A DNA stretch of 6,705 nucleotides from Actinomycetes bacterium (GTDB taxonomy: Bacteria > Actinomycetota > Acidimicrobiia > Acidimicrobiales > Microtrichaceae). A program made the position numbers and the translations under genes. The notes under the pieces are model-generated. The model had not been told where the DNA came from. It made no database searches and saw nothing but the letters and a program-made list of their open reading frames with translations. The stretch is taken from the NCBI GenBank assembly GCA_023423475.1, contig JAFAFN010000062.1:1-6705 (forward strand), read 5' to 3'. Below, piece after piece: positions 6,033-6,705 of this stretch. The first letter of the stretch is position 1, and the number at the start of each line of letters is the position of its first letter.

Positions 6033-6038
6033 TAGACT
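6033..6038 (+). promoter_or_regulatory. Possible -10 box of the guaB3 promoter
   Basis: TAGACT fits TANNNT in the least GC-rich patch of the intergenic region. Transcription would begin near 6045, giving guaB3 a leader of about 40 bases, unlike the leaderless arrangement at the other genes. A recognisable -35 is absent. Confidence 0.4.
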
Positions 6039-6049
6039 GCTCGCTTCCC

Positions 6050-6080
6050 ATGGGCACCTGAGCTGACGGTGCGAGAAGGG
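6050..6080 (+). promoter_or_regulatory. guaB3 leader: three-codon ORF, small hairpin and Shine-Dalgarno
   Basis: The leader contains ATG GGC ACC TGA (6050-6061), a minimal ORF. GCACC at 6054-6058 can pair with GGTGC at 6068-6072 around a 9-base loop. GAGAAGGG at 6073-6080 is a strong Shine-Dalgarno, 5 bases before the GTG at 6086, and decides that start. The Shine-Dalgarno is well supported; roles for the mini-ORF and hairpin are speculative. Confidence 0.45.
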
Positions 6081-6085
6081 CAGAC

Positions 6086-6705
6086 GTGGCAGAGATCGAG
6101 ATCGGAATCGGCAAGACGGGACGTCGTGGCTACGCCCTCGACGAGGTGACCATCGTGCCCAGTCGTCGCACCCGCGACGCGGACGAGGTCGACGTCAGCT
6201 GGCAGATCGACGCCTACCAGTTCGACATCCCGGTGATCGCTGCCGCTGCGGACGGGGTGACCAGCCCTGCCACCGCGATCGAGATGAGCCGACTCGGCGG
6301 TGCGGGGGCGCTCAATCTCGAGGGGCTCTGGACCCGTCACGCCGACCCCGCGCCGCTGCTCGACGAGCTGTGGCTCGTCGACGAGGCGGTCGCCGTCGAA
6401 CGCCTGCGCGAGCTCTACGCCGCGCCGATCGACCCGGACCTCATGAGCGACCGCGTGCACCAGATCCGCGACGCCGGCGGCACCGCCGTCGTCGCCGTCA
6501 GCCCGCAGCGCACCGAGGAGCACCTCGCGGACATCATCCGCTCCGAGCCCGATCTGCTCGTGATCCAGGGCACCGTGACCTCGGCCGAGCATGTCTCCGA
6601 CGGCGCCCACCCGCCGCTCGACCTGAAGCACCTCGTCCGTCGGCTCGAGGTCCCCGTGCTCGTCGGCGGCTGCGCCAGCTACCAGGCGGCCCTCCACCTC
6701 ATGCG
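6086..6705 (+). CDS. guaB3: GuaB3 family IMP dehydrogenase-related protein, N-terminal 206 residues, cut by window edge
   Basis: From the GTG start the protein opens MAEIEIGIGKTGRRGYALDE and continues TIVPSRRTRD (22-31), DGVTSPATAIEMSRLGGAGALNLEGLWTR (56-84), and LVGGCASYQAALHLM at the right edge. These are characteristic of GuaB3, a shorter relative of IMP dehydrogenase (usually about 370-380 residues) that lacks the CBS domains. The cyanobacterial GuaB3 has been characterised as a GMP reductase rather than an IMP dehydrogenase; the actinobacterial enzyme is commonly found beside guaB and has no confirmed IMP dehydrogenase activity. Residue 55 is Ala where the family usually has Met (xAMDGV becomes AADGV). 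The catalytic loop with the active-site Cys lies beyond the window. The start is fixed by a strong Shine-Dalgarno and by alignment of the opening motif. The frame stays open to the edge with no disruption. Confidence 0.9.
   Translation, partial: MAEIEIGIGKTGRRGYALDEVTIVPSRRTRDADEVDVSWQIDAYQFDIPVIAAAADGVTSPATAIEMSRLGGAGALNLEGLWTRHADPAPLLDELWLVDEAVAVERLRELYAAPIDPDLMSDRVHQIRDAGGTAVVAVSPQRTEEHLADIIRSEPDLLVIQGTVTSAEHVSDGAHPPLDLKHLVRRLEVPVLVGGCASYQAALHLM

Noticed and set aside
1..6705. Mobile elements, CRISPR arrays, tRNA/rRNA, toxin-antitoxin or defence genes
   Set aside because: I looked for transposase-like motifs, regularly spaced repeats, cloverleaf structures and small gene pairs and found none; composition is uniform across the window.

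Overview
The window is very GC-rich, bacterial, densely coding DNA. It suggests a high-GC actinobacterium. Supporting signs are the GuaB/GuaB3 pair (GuaB3 is found mainly in actinobacteria and cyanobacteria) and the repeated arrangement of a TANNNT -10 box only 6-8 bases before the start codon with no usable Shine-Dalgarno, which is typical of leaderless actinobacterial genes. An Acidimicrobiia-like lineage is my guess, not something the sequence proves.

Layout, left to right. Positions 1-103 (minus strand) hold the first 34 codons of a GuaB-type IMP dehydrogenase that runs off the left edge. A 158-base divergent promoter region (104-261) follows, with a perfect 7-bp inverted repeat in the guaB -35 zone. 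All remaining genes are on the plus strand: a type II NADH dehydrogenase (262-1542); a 129-residue soluble protein of unknown function (1573-1962); a 659-residue polytopic membrane protein with a GT-C glycosyltransferase-like plan (2003-3982); a short Tat/lipoprotein-type small subunit (4071-4487); a GMC-family FAD dehydrogenase large subunit that overlaps it by ATGA (4484-5989); and the first 206 codons of guaB3 (6086 to the right edge).

How they fit together. The clearest functional unit is 4071-5989. A Tat-signal-bearing small subunit is translationally coupled to a signal-less GMC flavoenzyme, which is the arrangement of exported fructose/sorbitol-dehydrogenase-type complexes in which the catalytic subunit hitch-hikes through Tat. 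No cytochrome c subunit is present here, so the electron acceptor is open. The NADH dehydrogenase feeds electrons from NADH to quinone. The two IMP-dehydrogenase-family genes, often neighbours in actinobacteria, here flank the block and point in opposite directions. I see no mobile element, CRISPR array, tRNA or rRNA. The window is mostly housekeeping and respiratory genes. The most unusual parts are the two-gene dehydrogenase without a cytochrome, the unknown 129-residue protein, and several small regulatory-looking structures.
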